Source: Prevotellaceae bacterium (GTDB taxonomy: Bacteria; Bacteroidota; Bacteroidia; Bacteroidales; Bacteroidaceae). From it: a DNA stretch of 58,288 nt. Location of the stretch: contig JAQXXT010000024.1 of assembly GCA_029226205.1 (NCBI GenBank), forward strand, positions 1-58,288, written 5' to 3'. A program made the translations under genes and the position numbers. Positions 44,350 to 53,967 of the stretch are shown one piece after another (position 1 is the stretch's first letter; each line of letters opens with the position of its first letter). A model generated the notes under the pieces. It saw nothing but the letters and a program-made list of their open reading frames with translations, did not search any database and was not told the origin of the DNA.

Positions 44350-46260
44350 ATGGATCAAAAGAAATACGGACTTCTTAGTCATATTCAATATCCTAAGGAT
44401 CTCCGGCAACTGTCGGTTGACCAACTGCCGGAAGTCTGTAAGGAACTGCGACAGGATATCATCGACGAGGTGTCGGTGAATCCCGGACATTTCGCGTCCT
44501 CTCTCGGGGTCGTGGAGATCACCGTGGCCTTACATTATGTCTTCAACACGCCCGAGGACCGCATCGTCTGGGATGTGGGCCATCAGGCTTACGGCCATAA
44601 AATTCTTACGGGACGGCAGGATCAGTTCTGCACGAACCGCCAGCTCCATGGCATACGTCCCTTCCCCACCCCGCTGGAGAGCGAATACGACACGTTCACC
44701 TGCGGACATGCCTCCAACTCTATCTCTGCCGCCCTCGGCATGGCCGTGGCAGCGCGGAAGACGGGGCATGAAGACCGGCATATCGTCGCCGTCATCGGCG
44801 ATGGTGCCATGAGTGGCGGTCTGGCTTTCGAGGGACTGAATAATGTCAGTTCCACGCCCAACGACCTGCTCATCATCCTCAACGACAACGACATGTCCAT
44901 CGACCGCGCCGTCGGTGGCATGGAGAAATATCTGCTGAACCTCGATACCAACGAGACTTACAACCGGCTGCGCTTCAAGGCCTCGCAGTGGCTCTTCTCC
45001 AAAGGCTATCTCAATGACGAGCGGAAGAAAGGCATCCTGCGACTGAACAACGCCCTGAAATCGGCGATCAGCCATCAGCAGAATATCTTCGAGGGCATGA
45101 ACATCCGCTATTTCGGACCTTTCGACGGTCATGACGTGAAGAATATCGTCAGGATCCTCCGTCAGTTGAAGGATATGAAAGGTCCGAAACTCCTGCATCT
45201 CCATACGAAGAAAGGCAAAGGCTACAAACCGGCAGAGGAACATGCCACGGTATGGCACGCTCCCGGGAAGTTCAATCCCGTCACCGGTGCCCGTATCGTC
45301 GACGATACGACGAACCAGCCGCCGAAATATCAGGAGGTGTTCGGAGAGACGCTCCTCGAACTCGCCAAACAGAACCCGAAGATTGTCGGTGTCACTCCCG
45401 CCATGCCAACGGGTTGTTCGATGAATATCATGATGAAAGCGATGCCCGACCGCTGTTTCGATGTCGGCATCGCCGAGGGACATGCCGTCACGTTCTCCGG
45501 AGGAATGGCGAAAGACGGTCTGCAGCCGTTCTGTAACATCTACAGCTCCTTCGCCCAGCGAGCTTACGATAATATCATCCACGACCTCGCCATCCTCAAC
45601 CTCCCCGTCGTCCTCTGTCTCGACAGAGCCGGCCTCGTCGGTCCCGACGGCCCGACACACCATGGTGTCTTCGACCTCGCCGCCCTGCGGCCGATCCCGA
45701 ACCTGACGATAGCCTCTCCGATGGATGAGCACCAGCTGCGGCGACTGATGTATACGGCTCAGCTGCCGGGGAAAGGGACATTCGTCATCCGTTATCCCCG
45801 TGGCCGTGGCGTCCTCACCAACTGGCGCTGTCCGCTGACAGAGATTCCCGTGGGCACAGGACGACGGCTTCATGACGGCCGTAAGGTGGCGGTCATCACC
45901 CTCGGTCCCCTTGGCAATAATGTCGAAGCCATCATCAAGGACCTCGAACAGACGGGTGACTGCAAGGAGAATACCATCGCCCATTATGACCTGCGGTTCC
46001 TCAAGCCCCTCGACGACCAGCTGCTGGCAGAGATCGGTGAACGGTTCAAGACCGTCATCACCATAGAGGATGGTATCCGTACGGGAGGCATGGGAACGGC
46101 AGTCCTCGAATGGATGTCCGACCATGGTTATACACCACGAATCATCCGCATGGGTATCCCTGATCATTTCGTCGAACACGGCACCATCCTGCAGTTGCGG
46201 GAGATCTGCGGCTACAGTGATGACCAGATCCGGCAACAGATTTTGAATGTTTTAAAATGA
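44350..46260 (+). CDS. dxs: 1-Deoxy-D-xylulose-5-phosphate synthase
   Basis: First enzyme of the non-mevalonate isoprenoid pathway; condenses pyruvate and glyceraldehyde 3-phosphate with thiamine diphosphate. The 636 residues show [16 protein letters not shown], the thiamine-binding block [16 protein letters not shown] ending at NDNDMSID, the middle domain with [15 protein letters not shown], and [19 protein letters not shown] chose [12 protein letters not shown] (44350), directly after the promoter. trkA begins 24 bases after its stop. Confidence 0.96.
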   Translation: MDQKKYGLLSHIQYPKDLRQLSVDQLPEVCKELRQDIIDEVSVNPGHFASSLGVVEITVALHYVFNTPEDRIVWDVGHQAYGHKILTGRQDQFCTNRQLHGIRPFPTPLESEYDTFTCGHASNSISAALGMAVAARKTGHEDRHIVAVIGDGAMSGGLAFEGLNNVSSTPNDLLIILNDNDMSIDRAVGGMEKYLLNLDTNETYNRLRFKASQWLFSKGYLNDERKKGILRLNNALKSAISHQQNIFEGMNIRYFGPFDGHDVKNIVRILRQLKDMKGPKLLHLHTKKGKGYKPAEEHATVWHAPGKFNPVTGARIVDDTTNQPPKYQEVFGETLLELAKQNPKIVGVTPAMPTGCSMNIMMKAMPDRCFDVGIAEGHAVTFSGGMAKDGLQPFCNIYSSFAQRAYDNIIHDLAILNLPVVLCLDRAGLVGPDGPTHHGVFDLAALRPIPNLTIASPMDEHQLRRLMYTAQLPGKGTFVIRYPRGRGVLTNWRCPLTEIPVGTGRRLHDGRKVAVITLGPLGNNVEAIIKDLEQTGDCKENTIAHYDLRFLKPLDDQLLAEIGERFKTVITIEDGIRTGGMGTAVLEWMSDHGYTPRIIRMGIPDHFVEHGTILQLREICGYSDDQIRQQILNVLK

Positions 46261-46284
46261 CGGTCATCAAGACCTGAATGAAAT

Positions 46285-47628
46285 ATGAAAATTATTATTT
46301 CCGGCGCTTTCGCCATCGGTAAACATCTCGCCCGACTGCTGTCACGCAATCATGAGGACATCACCCTCATCGACAGTGACGCAGAACGCCTCGCCAAAGT
46401 CGGCATCGACTACGATCTGATGACCCTCGAAGGACATCCGGGGAGCATCGAGACACTGAAAGAGGCCGGTGCCGAAGAGGCTGACCTGTATATCTCCGTC
46501 ACCCCCGACGAGGCTCTGAACCTCAACTCCTGCATCCTCGCCCATGCCCTCGGCACGAAGAAGACGGTGGCGAAGATCGACAATCCAGAATACGTGAAGC
46601 CCGAGAACCAGGAGTTCTTCGAACAGCTCGGCGTCAACAGCCTCATCTATCCGGAGATGCTCGCTGCCGTAGATATCAACAACGGTCTGAAGATGAGCTG
46701 GGTGCGCCAGCGTTGGGATGTGCACAACGGCGCCCTCGTCATGCTCGGCATCAAGCTCCGTGAGACCTGTACGATCCTCGACAAGCCCCTGAAGGAAATC
46801 TCCGGTCCTGATGATCCCTATCATATCGTGGCCATCAAGCGCCATGACGAGACGATCATCCCGGGAGGTAATGACTGTCTGAAACTCTATGACCTCGCCT
46901 ATTTCATGACGACAAAGGAATATATCCCTTATATCCGCAAGATCGTGGGTAAGGAACATTATGTCGACGTGAAGAACGTGATGGTCATGGGAGGCGGCCG
47001 TACGGCAGTGAGAGCTATCAACACCATGCCGGAATATCTCAACGTGAAAGTCATCGAGATCGACAATGACCGCTGTGAGAAGCTCAATGACCTCATCAAT
47101 GGCGACAAAGCCCTGGTCATCAATGGTGACGGCAGAGATATCCAACTGCTCATCGACGAGGGCATCCGCAACACCCAGGCTTTCGTAGCCCTGACGGCCA
47201 GTGCGGAGACGAATATCCTCGCCTGTCTGACGGCGAAACGCCTCGGTGTCCGTAAGACGGTCGCCATGGTGGAGAATATCGACTATGCCACGATGGCCGA
47301 GAGTCTCGACATCGGTACCATCATCAACAAGAAGGTCATCGCCGCCAGCCATATCTATCAGATGTTGCTCGACGCCGATGTCTTCAATGTCCGGTTCCTC
47401 ACTTCCGCCAATGCCGATGTCGCCGAGTTCGTCGCCAAGTCGGGCAGTAAGGTCACCCAACATCTCGTGAAAGACCTCGGCCTTCCCGTCGGTGTCACCA
47501 TCGGTGGTCTCGTACGCAACGACAAAGGTATGCTCGTATCCGGTAACACACAGATCCTCCCCGAGGATACCGTCGTCATCTTCTGTCATAACATCAATAT
47601 GAAGAAGATAGAGAAATTCTTTAAGTAA
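46285..47628 (+). CDS. trkA: Trk potassium system regulatory protein TrkA
   Basis: Peripheral NAD(H)-binding subunit that gates the TrkH channel. The 447-residue protein has the double RCK architecture: two Rossmann domains each followed by a TrkA-C domain. The second Rossmann motif is VMGGGRTAV. The first is ISGAFAIGKHL, where the middle glycine of GxGxxG is Phe; a similar GAYAIG form occurs, as I recall, in other Bacteroidales TrkA. It is followed by trkH one base after its stop, so the pair is one transcription unit, probably starting at dxs. Confidence 0.94.
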   Translation: MKIIISGAFAIGKHLARLLSRNHEDITLIDSDAERLAKVGIDYDLMTLEGHPGSIETLKEAGAEEADLYISVTPDEALNLNSCILAHALGTKKTVAKIDNPEYVKPENQEFFEQLGVNSLIYPEMLAAVDINNGLKMSWVRQRWDVHNGALVMLGIKLRETCTILDKPLKEISGPDDPYHIVAIKRHDETIIPGGNDCLKLYDLAYFMTTKEYIPYIRKIVGKEHYVDVKNVMVMGGGRTAVRAINTMPEYLNVKVIEIDNDRCEKLNDLINGDKALVINGDGRDIQLLIDEGIRNTQAFVALTASAETNILACLTAKRLGVRKTVAMVENIDYATMAESLDIGTIINKKVIAASHIYQMLLDADVFNVRFLTSANADVAEFVAKSGSKVTQHLVKDLGLPVGVTIGGLVRNDKGMLVSGNTQILPEDTVVIFCHNINMKKIEKFFK

Positions 47629-47629
47629 A

Positions 47630-49087
47630 ATGATCAATTGGAAAATCATATTTAAGGTCATCGGCCAGTTGCTGTTCATCGAGGCTTTCATGATGCTCAT
47701 CTGCTGTGGCGTCGCCTCCTACTGCCATGCCGATGATATGGCGGCCTTCCTCATCTCCGCCGTCCTGACGATCATGACGGGATCGGTGCTGCAGGTCTTT
47801 GGCCGTAACGCCACGAATATGCTGTCACGCCGTGACGCCTACCTCGTCGTCACCCTCACCTGGCTCATCTTCAGTCTCTTCGGCTCCCTGCCCTTTATCA
47901 TCAGCGGTTATCTGCCGAACTTCACGGATGCCTATTTCGAGACGATGTCGGGCTTCACGACGACGGGAGCCACCGTTATAGATAATGTGGAGATTCTGCC
48001 CCATGGCCTTCTCTTCTGGCGTTCCTTCACCCATTTCATCGGTGGTCTGGGTATCGTGTTCTTCACCATCGCCATCCTCCCGAATACCGACAGTGGCGGC
48101 CTCCGCCTCTATACGGCAGAGTCGACGGGCCCGCTGAACACCAAGCTGCAGCCACGACTGACGACGAGTGCCAAATGGATCTGGATGATCTACGGCGTCC
48201 TCACAGCAAGCTGCATCGTGGCCTATTATCTCCAGGGCATGGATCTCTTCGACAGTATCAACTACGCTCTGTCGACGACGGCGACGGGAGGTTTCTCTAC
48301 GCATAACTCCAGTACCGTAGGCTTCCACTCGCCCTCTTTGGAGTATACGTGTACGATATTCATGCTCCTCAGCAGTATAAACTTCCCACTCCTCTATATG
48401 GCTGTCTGCAAGGGAAAGATCCGTGACCTGTTTCATAACTCCGAGTTCCGCTTCTTCATCTCCCTCGCCGCAATTTTCACCTTCATCATCATGATCGAGC
48501 TGATCATCCACAATGGCTACACGGTGGAACATGCCTTCCGCAGCGGTATCTTCCAGGTCATCTCGTTCATGTCAACGACAGGTTTGTTCAATGATGATGC
48601 TGCCAAATGGCCCCATGTCACGTGGGTCATCCTGGCTATGTGCATGTTCTTCGGCGCTTGCTCAGGGAGTACGTGCGGTGGCTTCAAATGCGTCCGTGGC
48701 GTGATGGTGCTGAAGATTATCAAGAACCAGTTCCGGCAGATGCTCCATCCGAATGCCGTACTGCCACTGAAGATCGACGGTGTCAACGTGTCGACGCAGA
48801 AGCGCGTGACGCTCCTGGCCTTCCTCGCCACCTATCTGATATTATGCCTCGTCATTTCCTTTACAATGATCGCTATGGGCATCGACAACACGAACGCCAT
48901 CACGATCACGCTGAGTGCCCTCGGCAATGTCGGTCCGTCTCTCGGTCTGGAGATTGGTCCTACGATGTCATGGAGCATGCTCCCCGCAGCCGCCAAATGG
49001 ATGTGCTCGATCATGATGCTCCTCGGTCGTCTGGAGATCTTCACCGTACTCATCCTCTTCACGCCGCAGTTCTGGAAAGGGAATTAA
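47630..49087 (+). CDS. trkH: Potassium uptake channel TrkH
   Basis: Inner-membrane K+ translocating subunit. The 485-residue protein is mostly hydrophobic and has four pore loops of the KcsA type: SGFTTTGATV, STTATGGFST, SFMSTTGLF and SALGNVGPSLG, the residues that form the selectivity filter. The start lies one base after the trkA stop. This is the normal partner arrangement in Bacteroidales. Confidence 0.95.
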   Translation: MINWKIIFKVIGQLLFIEAFMMLICCGVASYCHADDMAAFLISAVLTIMTGSVLQVFGRNATNMLSRRDAYLVVTLTWLIFSLFGSLPFIISGYLPNFTDAYFETMSGFTTTGATVIDNVEILPHGLLFWRSFTHFIGGLGIVFFTIAILPNTDSGGLRLYTAESTGPLNTKLQPRLTTSAKWIWMIYGVLTASCIVAYYLQGMDLFDSINYALSTTATGGFSTHNSSTVGFHSPSLEYTCTIFMLLSSINFPLLYMAVCKGKIRDLFHNSEFRFFISLAAIFTFIIMIELIIHNGYTVEHAFRSGIFQVISFMSTTGLFNDDAAKWPHVTWVILAMCMFFGACSGSTCGGFKCVRGVMVLKIIKNQFRQMLHPNAVLPLKIDGVNVSTQKRVTLLAFLATYLILCLVISFTMIAMGIDNTNAITITLSALGNVGPSLGLEIGPTMSWSMLPAAAKWMCSIMMLLGRLEIFTVLILFTPQFWKGN

Positions 49088-49135
49088 GCAAGAAAGAGAA
49101 AGAAAACGTACTATACTATATCAACAAAAATTTTT

Positions 49136-50098
49136 ATGAAACCATTTACATTTAAACCTTTACTGAAGTCTACCCTCTGGGGTGGCGACAAGATCATTCC
49201 ATTCAAGCACCTCGACGTCAAACAAGAAAATGTCGGCGAGAGTTGGGAGATTTCCGGTGTTCCGGGCAACGAGACCGTTGTCGCCGATGGTCCTTATGCC
49301 GGATACTGGCTCAACGAACTTGTGAAAGAACTCAAGGGTAATCTCGTCGGTCAGGAGAACTACAAGCGCTTCGGTGATGAGTTTCCCCTGCTCATCAAGT
49401 TCATCGATGCCCGTCAGCAGTTGTCCATCCAGGTACATCCCAATGATGAGATTGCCCACAAGCAGGGTAAGGAACGCGGCAAGACAGAGATGTGGTATGC
49501 CCTTGACTCTGATCCCGATGCTCATCTGATGTGTGGACTGAAGAAACAGATCACGCCGGAAGAGTATAAGGAGATGGTTGCCAACGATACCATCGTCGAC
49601 GCCCTTGCCAACTACAGCGTAAAAGAGGGTGACTGCTTCTTCATCCCCGCCGGTCGTATCCATGCCATCGGCGCCGGTTGCTTCGTCACGGAGATCCAGC
49701 AGACGAGCGATGTCACCTACCGTATCTATGACTTCAAGCGGAAGGATAAGAACGGTAACTACCGACAGCTGCATACCGAACAGGCTGCGGAGTGCATCGA
49801 CTACCATGTACAGGACAACTACCGCCAGCAGTATGTCCCGGCAAAGGACAAAGGCGTGAAGCTCGTCAGCTGCCCGTATTTCACCACTTCCGTCTACGAT
49901 CTCACCGAGCCGCATACCATCGACTACAGTGAGCTCGACAGTTTCGTCATCCTCATCTGTACGAAGGGCCATGCCGAGATGTCCGACAACGAGGGTAACA
50001 CCTGGACGCTCTCCGCCGGTCAGACAATCCTCATCCCCGCTACGACAAAGACGATCCACATCGAGGGTGTCGTGAAGTTTGTGGAGACATATATTTAA
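49136..50098 (+). CDS. manA: Mannose-6-phosphate isomerase, class I
   Basis: Interconverts mannose 6-phosphate and fructose 6-phosphate, using zinc. The 320-residue protein is of the short bacterial class. It has the zinc ligands in QVHPND (99-104), the Glu of TEMWY, and the His of AGRIHAIGAG, with the cupin-like C-terminal segment. The start MKPFTFKPLL follows trkH by 48 bases, but no clear promoter is seen, so it may belong to the dxs-trkAH transcript. Convergent with nhaD. Confidence 0.95.
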   Translation: MKPFTFKPLLKSTLWGGDKIIPFKHLDVKQENVGESWEISGVPGNETVVADGPYAGYWLNELVKELKGNLVGQENYKRFGDEFPLLIKFIDARQQLSIQVHPNDEIAHKQGKERGKTEMWYALDSDPDAHLMCGLKKQITPEEYKEMVANDTIVDALANYSVKEGDCFFIPAGRIHAIGAGCFVTEIQQTSDVTYRIYDFKRKDKNGNYRQLHTEQAAECIDYHVQDNYRQQYVPAKDKGVKLVSCPYFTTSVYDLTEPHTIDYSELDSFVILICTKGHAEMSDNEGNTWTLSAGQTILIPATTKTIHIEGVVKFVETYI

Positions 50099-50109
50099 GC
50101 CCCACCCAA

Positions 50110-50138
50110 CGTAGGGGCACCCCTTGTGGGCGCCCTAC
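50110..50138. repeat. Single hairpin repeat between manA and nhaD
   Basis: One copy of the form CGTAGGGGCACCCCTTGTGG followed by GCGCCCTA, 12 bases after the manA stop. Confidence 0.88.
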
Positions 50139-50157
50139 TTTCGCCGACGAGCGCTTC

Positions 50158-50233
50158 CTTGCGCTTGCAAAGCGCAAGCACACAACGGACACGCCCTGCC
50201 TTCCCTCATAGAGGAAAAGCAGGGCGTGTCCGT
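50158..50233. terminator. Two hairpins between convergent manA and nhaD
   Basis: The first hairpin is CTTGCGCTT-GCA-AAGCGCAAG (50158-50178). The second is a 15-bp perfect stem ACGGACACGCCCTGC (50185-50199) with its complement at 50219-50233 around a 19-base loop. The same pair of elements, with the sequence CACACAAC(G/T)GACACGCC between, recurs at 53814. Confidence 0.7.
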
Positions 50234-50285
50234 TATATCATAGATCCATTTGCAAAGGCGGACGACCACAAGGGCCGAAAAGGCT

Positions 50286-51641
50286 TTACAGCAACGTCTT
50301 AATGCACCAATAGCAGATGATGCCGAGAAGATATCCAACGAAGGCGATCCAACTGACATGTTTCATATACCAGCCGAACGTGATCTTCTCCAAGCCCATG
50401 ACGACAACACCGGCAGCAGAGCCGATGATCAGCATGGAGCCACCGACACCGGCGCAGTAGGCCAGCAACTGCCAGAAGATGCCATCGGTAGCAAAGTCAC
50501 CGACAGCCTGTACAGGATACATTCCCATACAACCGGCCACGAGGGGCACGTTGTCTATAATACTGGAGAGAACACCAATGATACCCGTCACCATATAGTG
50601 GTTGCCGTTGAAGGTAACATTCAGACCCTTTCCGAGAGAGGTCAGTACGCCGATCTCCTCCAGGCAGGCGACAGCCATCAGGATACCGAGGAAGAAGAGG
50701 ATCGTACTCATATCGACGCGACGCAACAGACTCGTCACACGCTTCTGGAACGTCAGACCCTTATGACCATGTTCCAGATTACGGTAGAAAATCTCTGTCG
50801 TGATCCACAGTACACTCAATACCAGGAGGACACCGACGAACGGCGGCAGATGGGTGAGGGTCTTGAAGATCGGGACGAACATCAGACCACCGACACCGAT
50901 GAAGAACACGGCCTTGCGCTGACCACTATTGAACTCCATGACTTCTTTCTCGGCGGCACCGTCGAGGAGAATCGTCTCGTTGGAGTCAGCGAGCTCACCC
51001 TTGAGCTGTGTCTGCAGGATCAGAGCGGGAACGACGAGGGAAACGACAGATGGGATGAAGATCTCAGAGAGTACGCCACCGGCAGTGATGAGGTTCTTGT
51101 TCCACAACATGATCGTCGTCACGTCACCGATCGGAGAGAAGGCGCCACCACTGTTGGCAGCGATGATGACGAGGGAGGCATAGATGATCCGGTCCTTATG
51201 TTCTGGCACGAGTTTACGGAGAATCATAATCATCACGATAGCCGTTGTCAGGTTATCGAGGATCGCCGAGAGGAAGAAGGTCATGAAAGCAATCTTCCAC
51301 AGCAACGACCGCTTACTCTTCGTGTGCATCACCTTACGAACCCAGTCGAAACCACCATTCTGGTCAACGATCTCCACGATCGTCATCGCACCCATAAGGA
51401 AGAAGAGGGTTGTAGAAGTACTGCCGAGATGTTTCTCGATAATGTCACTCACGGCCTGTGGGATAGCACTGGCGACTACACCACTGATATAGCTGCCGGG
51501 ATCGACCATGTAAAGGGTCCAGCACGCTACGAACATCAGCAGCGCCACGGCTGCCTTGTTCACCTTCGTCACGCTCTCCAAGGCTATGAAAAGATAGCCG
51601 ATCACGAAGACCGCAACAATCACTGTTGTTAATGTTGTCAT
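50286..51641 (-). CDS. nhaD: Na+/H+ antiporter NhaD
   Basis: Exports sodium in exchange for protons. The 451-residue, highly hydrophobic protein has about 11-13 membrane segments and the conserved stretches SAILDNLTTAIVMIMILRKL, AANSGGAFSPIGDVTTIMLW and SSIIDNVPLVAGCMGM, characteristic of NhaD and the wider ion-transporter superfamily. The two D-N pairs in LDNLT and IDNVP are probable ion ligands. It stands alone, and I see no clear -7 box directly upstream. Confidence 0.94.
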   Translation of the reverse strand: MTTLTTVIVAVFVIGYLFIALESVTKVNKAAVALLMFVACWTLYMVDPGSYISGVVASAIPQAVSDIIEKHLGSTSTTLFFLMGAMTIVEIVDQNGGFDWVRKVMHTKSKRSLLWKIAFMTFFLSAILDNLTTAIVMIMILRKLVPEHKDRIIYASLVIIAANSGGAFSPIGDVTTIMLWNKNLITAGGVLSEIFIPSVVSLVVPALILQTQLKGELADSNETILLDGAAEKEVMEFNSGQRKAVFFIGVGGLMFVPIFKTLTHLPPFVGVLLVLSVLWITTEIFYRNLEHGHKGLTFQKRVTSLLRRVDMSTILFFLGILMAVACLEEIGVLTSLGKGLNVTFNGNHYMVTGIIGVLSSIIDNVPLVAGCMGMYPVQAVGDFATDGIFWQLLAYCAGVGGSMLIIGSAAGVVVMGLEKITFGWYMKHVSWIAFVGYLLGIICYWCIKTLL

Positions 51642-51686
51642 ATCTAAATTGTTTTATCGTTATCTTTTTACCTTATCATGGAAACA

Positions 51687-51797
51687 ATCCTCCGTAGGGC
51701 GCGGCCCTTGTGGCCGTCCTAATATCCACGATTCCCGGTTAGGGCGCCCACAAGGGGTGCCCCTACGGTGGCAGATGATCCTCCGTAGGGCCGACGG
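51687..51797. repeat. Hairpin repeats in the gap between nhaD and the ATPase gene
   Basis: One unit starting ATCCTCCGTAGGGCGCGGCC, one inverted unit reading AGGGCGCCCACAAGGGG, and a truncated unit at 51778 (ATCCTCCGTAGGGC) that runs into CGACGG. They lie between the divergently transcribed genes. Confidence 0.85.
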
Positions 51798-51868
51798 ATA
51801 ATTGTTAAATCTTTTGCAAAGATACGAAAAAAGGCTCGTAAAAGATACATGGTATGATTTTTTTTTTG

Positions 51869-51876
51869 TATTTTTG
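51869..51876 (+). promoter_or_regulatory. -7 box for the ATPase-DUF4435 pair
   Basis: TATTTTTG preceded by a run of T, 27 bases before the ATG. No clear -33 TTTG. Confidence 0.5.
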
Positions 51877-51902
51877 TCTTGTAATTGTAACAATCTATCA
51901 CA

Positions 51903-52721
51903 ATGATGCAGAAATACGCTGACTATATCGAACAAATTGAAATTGAGTCACTGTGGAGCGGCCGCAAGCATATCCTCTGGGACCTCGACCGGAAAGTGAA
52001 TATCCTCAGTGGTATCAATGGCGTGGGCAAGAGTACCATTTTAAATAAGGTGGTGAAAGGTCTCGCCCAGGGTGGTGAGTTCCCGAGTCATCTCATCAAA
52101 GGTGTACATCTGAAAGTCCATCCCGAGGATGCCAAATGGATCCGTTTCGATGTGATCCGTTCCTTCGACCGTCCACTCATCAACTCCGAGAGTATCTCGA
52201 AAGTAGACACTGCCCTCGTCACTGAACTCGACTGGCAGCTCTTCCAGCTCCAACGCAAGTATCTCGACTATCAGGTGAACATCGGCAACCGCATCATCTC
52301 CACGCTGCAGAGCGGAGAGGCCGACGCTGCCAAAAAAGCCCAGGAGATCAGTGCGCCGAAGAAACTCTTCCAGGATATGATCGATGACCTCTTCAAGGAG
52401 ACGGGAAAGAAACTCATCCGTACGGAGAACGAGATCTACTTCACGCAGATCGGCGAGAAGCTCACGCCTTACCAGCTCTCCAGTGGTGAGAAACAGATGC
52501 TCTGTATCCTCCTCACTGTTCTTGTTGAGGACCAGAAGCCATACGTTCTCTTCATGGACGAGCCCGAGGTGAGTCTGCATTTCGAATGGCAGAAACGTCT
52601 CATCAATCTTATCCTCAAACTCAATCCACAGGTACAGCTGATCATGACGACCCATAGTCCTGCCGTTGTCATGGACGGATGGATGGACCATGTCACGGAA
52701 GTAACGGACATCACGGTCTGA
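51903..52721 (+). CDS. AAA/ABC-type ATPase of a two-gene system
   Basis: A compact 272-residue ATPase of the AAA_15/AAA_21 (OLD/RecF-like) type. Walker A GINGVGKST (37-45), signature LSSGEKQ (192-198), Walker B VLFMDEPE (215-222) and the switch His in TTHSP (251) are all intact. The insert between Walker A and the signature is only about 145 residues, shorter than in OLD or AriA proteins. The N terminus is antiparallel-strand-like (EIESLWSGRKHILWDLDRK). It is followed by a DUF4435 gene after 51 bases with the same orientation. The function is unknown; the pair resembles PARIS (AriA-AriB) in layout. Confidence 0.85.
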   Translation: MMQKYADYIEQIEIESLWSGRKHILWDLDRKVNILSGINGVGKSTILNKVVKGLAQGGEFPSHLIKGVHLKVHPEDAKWIRFDVIRSFDRPLINSESISKVDTALVTELDWQLFQLQRKYLDYQVNIGNRIISTLQSGEADAAKKAQEISAPKKLFQDMIDDLFKETGKKLIRTENEIYFTQIGEKLTPYQLSSGEKQMLCILLTVLVEDQKPYVLFMDEPEVSLHFEWQKRLINLILKLNPQVQLIMTTHSPAVVMDGWMDHVTEVTDITV

Positions 52722-52772
52722 TGAACAATGGATAATGGAAAACGGAAAATGGATAATTATGGAGGATAAAGT

Positions 52773-53759
52773 ATGTCACATCGGCTAAGAGATCATATCA
52801 ATTCAAAATACTTCGAGGCGGCGAACGCGCTGACCTCGAAGAAGGCACGACGGAAGATCGTAGTGTATGTGGAGAGTTATGATGACATCCTCTTCTGGCG
52901 CCAGGTACTCGGCCGTTTCGAGGACAGTCATCGCTATTTCGAAATCATGCTCCCCTCCCGTGACCGCTATCTGCAGCGTGGCAAGAAGGCGGCTATCGCC
53001 CAACTCCTCAACGCTGTGGGCTCGGACATGCTCGCCTGTGTCGATGCCGATTATGACTACCTCATCCAAGGAGCCACAGAGACATCGAAAGTCATCAACT
53101 CCAATCCATATATCTTCCATACCTATGTCTATGCCATAGAAAACTATCAATGCTATGCCCCGTCCCTTCATGAGGTCTGCGTGATGATCACGCTCAACGA
53201 CCACCAGGTCTTTGACTTTGAGGCTTTCCTGACACGCTATTCCGAAATCATCTATCCCCTCTTCTTATGGAATATCTGGTTCTACCGCAGTCCGAACTAC
53301 AACCGCTTCACCATCTCGGAGTTTAACCAGACGATAGAACTCGGCACTCAGAAGATCAGCAATCCCGAACAGGCTCTGACACTGATGCAGGAGAAGGTAC
53401 GGCGGAAGATTGCGGGACTGAAGAAACATTTCCCACAGTTCATGGATGAGCGCGGGGCCCTGGAGGCTGATCTCCGTCGTCTCGGCGTGACGCCTCAGAA
53501 CACCTATTTATATATACAGGGGCATCATCTCTTCGACAATGTCGTCGCTCCTCTCGTCACGAAAGTCTGTGAGCGCCTCGTCGCCGAGCGCCAGAGTGAG
53601 ATCCGCCGTATGTCCGTCCATAACGCTCAGCGCCAGACAGAGCTCAGTTGTTATAACCACAGCATCCAGGATGTCACGACAATGCTGAAGAAAAACAACG
53701 GCTACCAGGACAGTGAGCCTTATAAGAAACTGCTGGAAGAGATCAGTAAAGCTCTCTGA
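52773..53759 (+). CDS. DUF4435 (TOPRIM-like) protein, partner of the ATPase
   Basis: The 328-residue protein starts with a TOPRIM-type fold: VVYVESYDDILFW with the acidic Glu34, then CVDADYDYL with Asp91, Asp93 and Asp95, the expected metal ligands. In between lies a Lys/Arg-rich stretch (LQRGKKAAIAQLL). The C-terminal half is helical (SEIRRMSVHNAQRQTELS). DUF4435 is the domain of the AriB effector of PARIS and of some OLD-type pairs; nuclease activity is an inference. The short linker from the ATPase contains direct repeats of the type ATGGATAATGGAAAA. Confidence 0.8.
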   Translation: MSHRLRDHINSKYFEAANALTSKKARRKIVVYVESYDDILFWRQVLGRFEDSHRYFEIMLPSRDRYLQRGKKAAIAQLLNAVGSDMLACVDADYDYLIQGATETSKVINSNPYIFHTYVYAIENYQCYAPSLHEVCVMITLNDHQVFDFEAFLTRYSEIIYPLFLWNIWFYRSPNYNRFTISEFNQTIELGTQKISNPEQALTLMQEKVRRKIAGLKKHFPQFMDERGALEADLRRLGVTPQNTYLYIQGHHLFDNVVAPLVTKVCERLVAERQSEIRRMSVHNAQRQTELSCYNHSIQDVTTMLKKNNGYQDSEPYKKLLEEISKAL

Positions 53760-53813
53760 GCTGGCCTCTCCCAACCCTCTCCGAAGAGGGAGGGCTTCCG
53801 ATTGTCCCCCTTC

Positions 53814-53834
53814 CTTGCGCTTGCAAAGCGCAAG
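53814..53834. repeat. Third copy of the CTTGCGCTT hairpin module
   Basis: CTTGCGCTT-GCA-AAGCGCAAG followed by CACACAACTGACACGCCC, nearly identical to 50158-50196. Again it lies between convergent genes (DUF4435 and cysK). Confidence 0.75.
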
Positions 53835-53842
53835 CACACAAC

Positions 53843-53956
53843 TGACACGCCCCTCCTTCCCACAAAAAGCCACGCCCTATTTACAAAGAGCCACGCCCTT
53901 CCCACAAAAAAGCCACGCCCCTCCTTCCCGCAAAAACGGGAAGGAAGGGCGTGGCT
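53843..53956. terminator. Direct repeats and 20-bp hairpin between DUF4435 and cysK
   Basis: ACAAA(A/G)AGCCACGCCC occurs three times, followed by a 20-bp stem at 53911-53930 and 53937-53956 (AGCCACGCCC ... CTTCCCG and complement, one mismatch) around a six-base A-rich loop. It probably stops transcription from both directions. Confidence 0.65.
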
Positions 53957-53967
53957 CAGTAATGGTC

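Noticed and set aside
44530..46236. Very long open frame antisense to dxs (568 codons), and similar ones antisense to trkA, nhaD, sprA and the acyl-CoA dehydrogenase
   Set aside because: The sense genes use mostly C-ending codons, which removes stops from the opposite strand. The antisense proteins have no family features and are rich in D, H, R and T in the way expected of such shadows.
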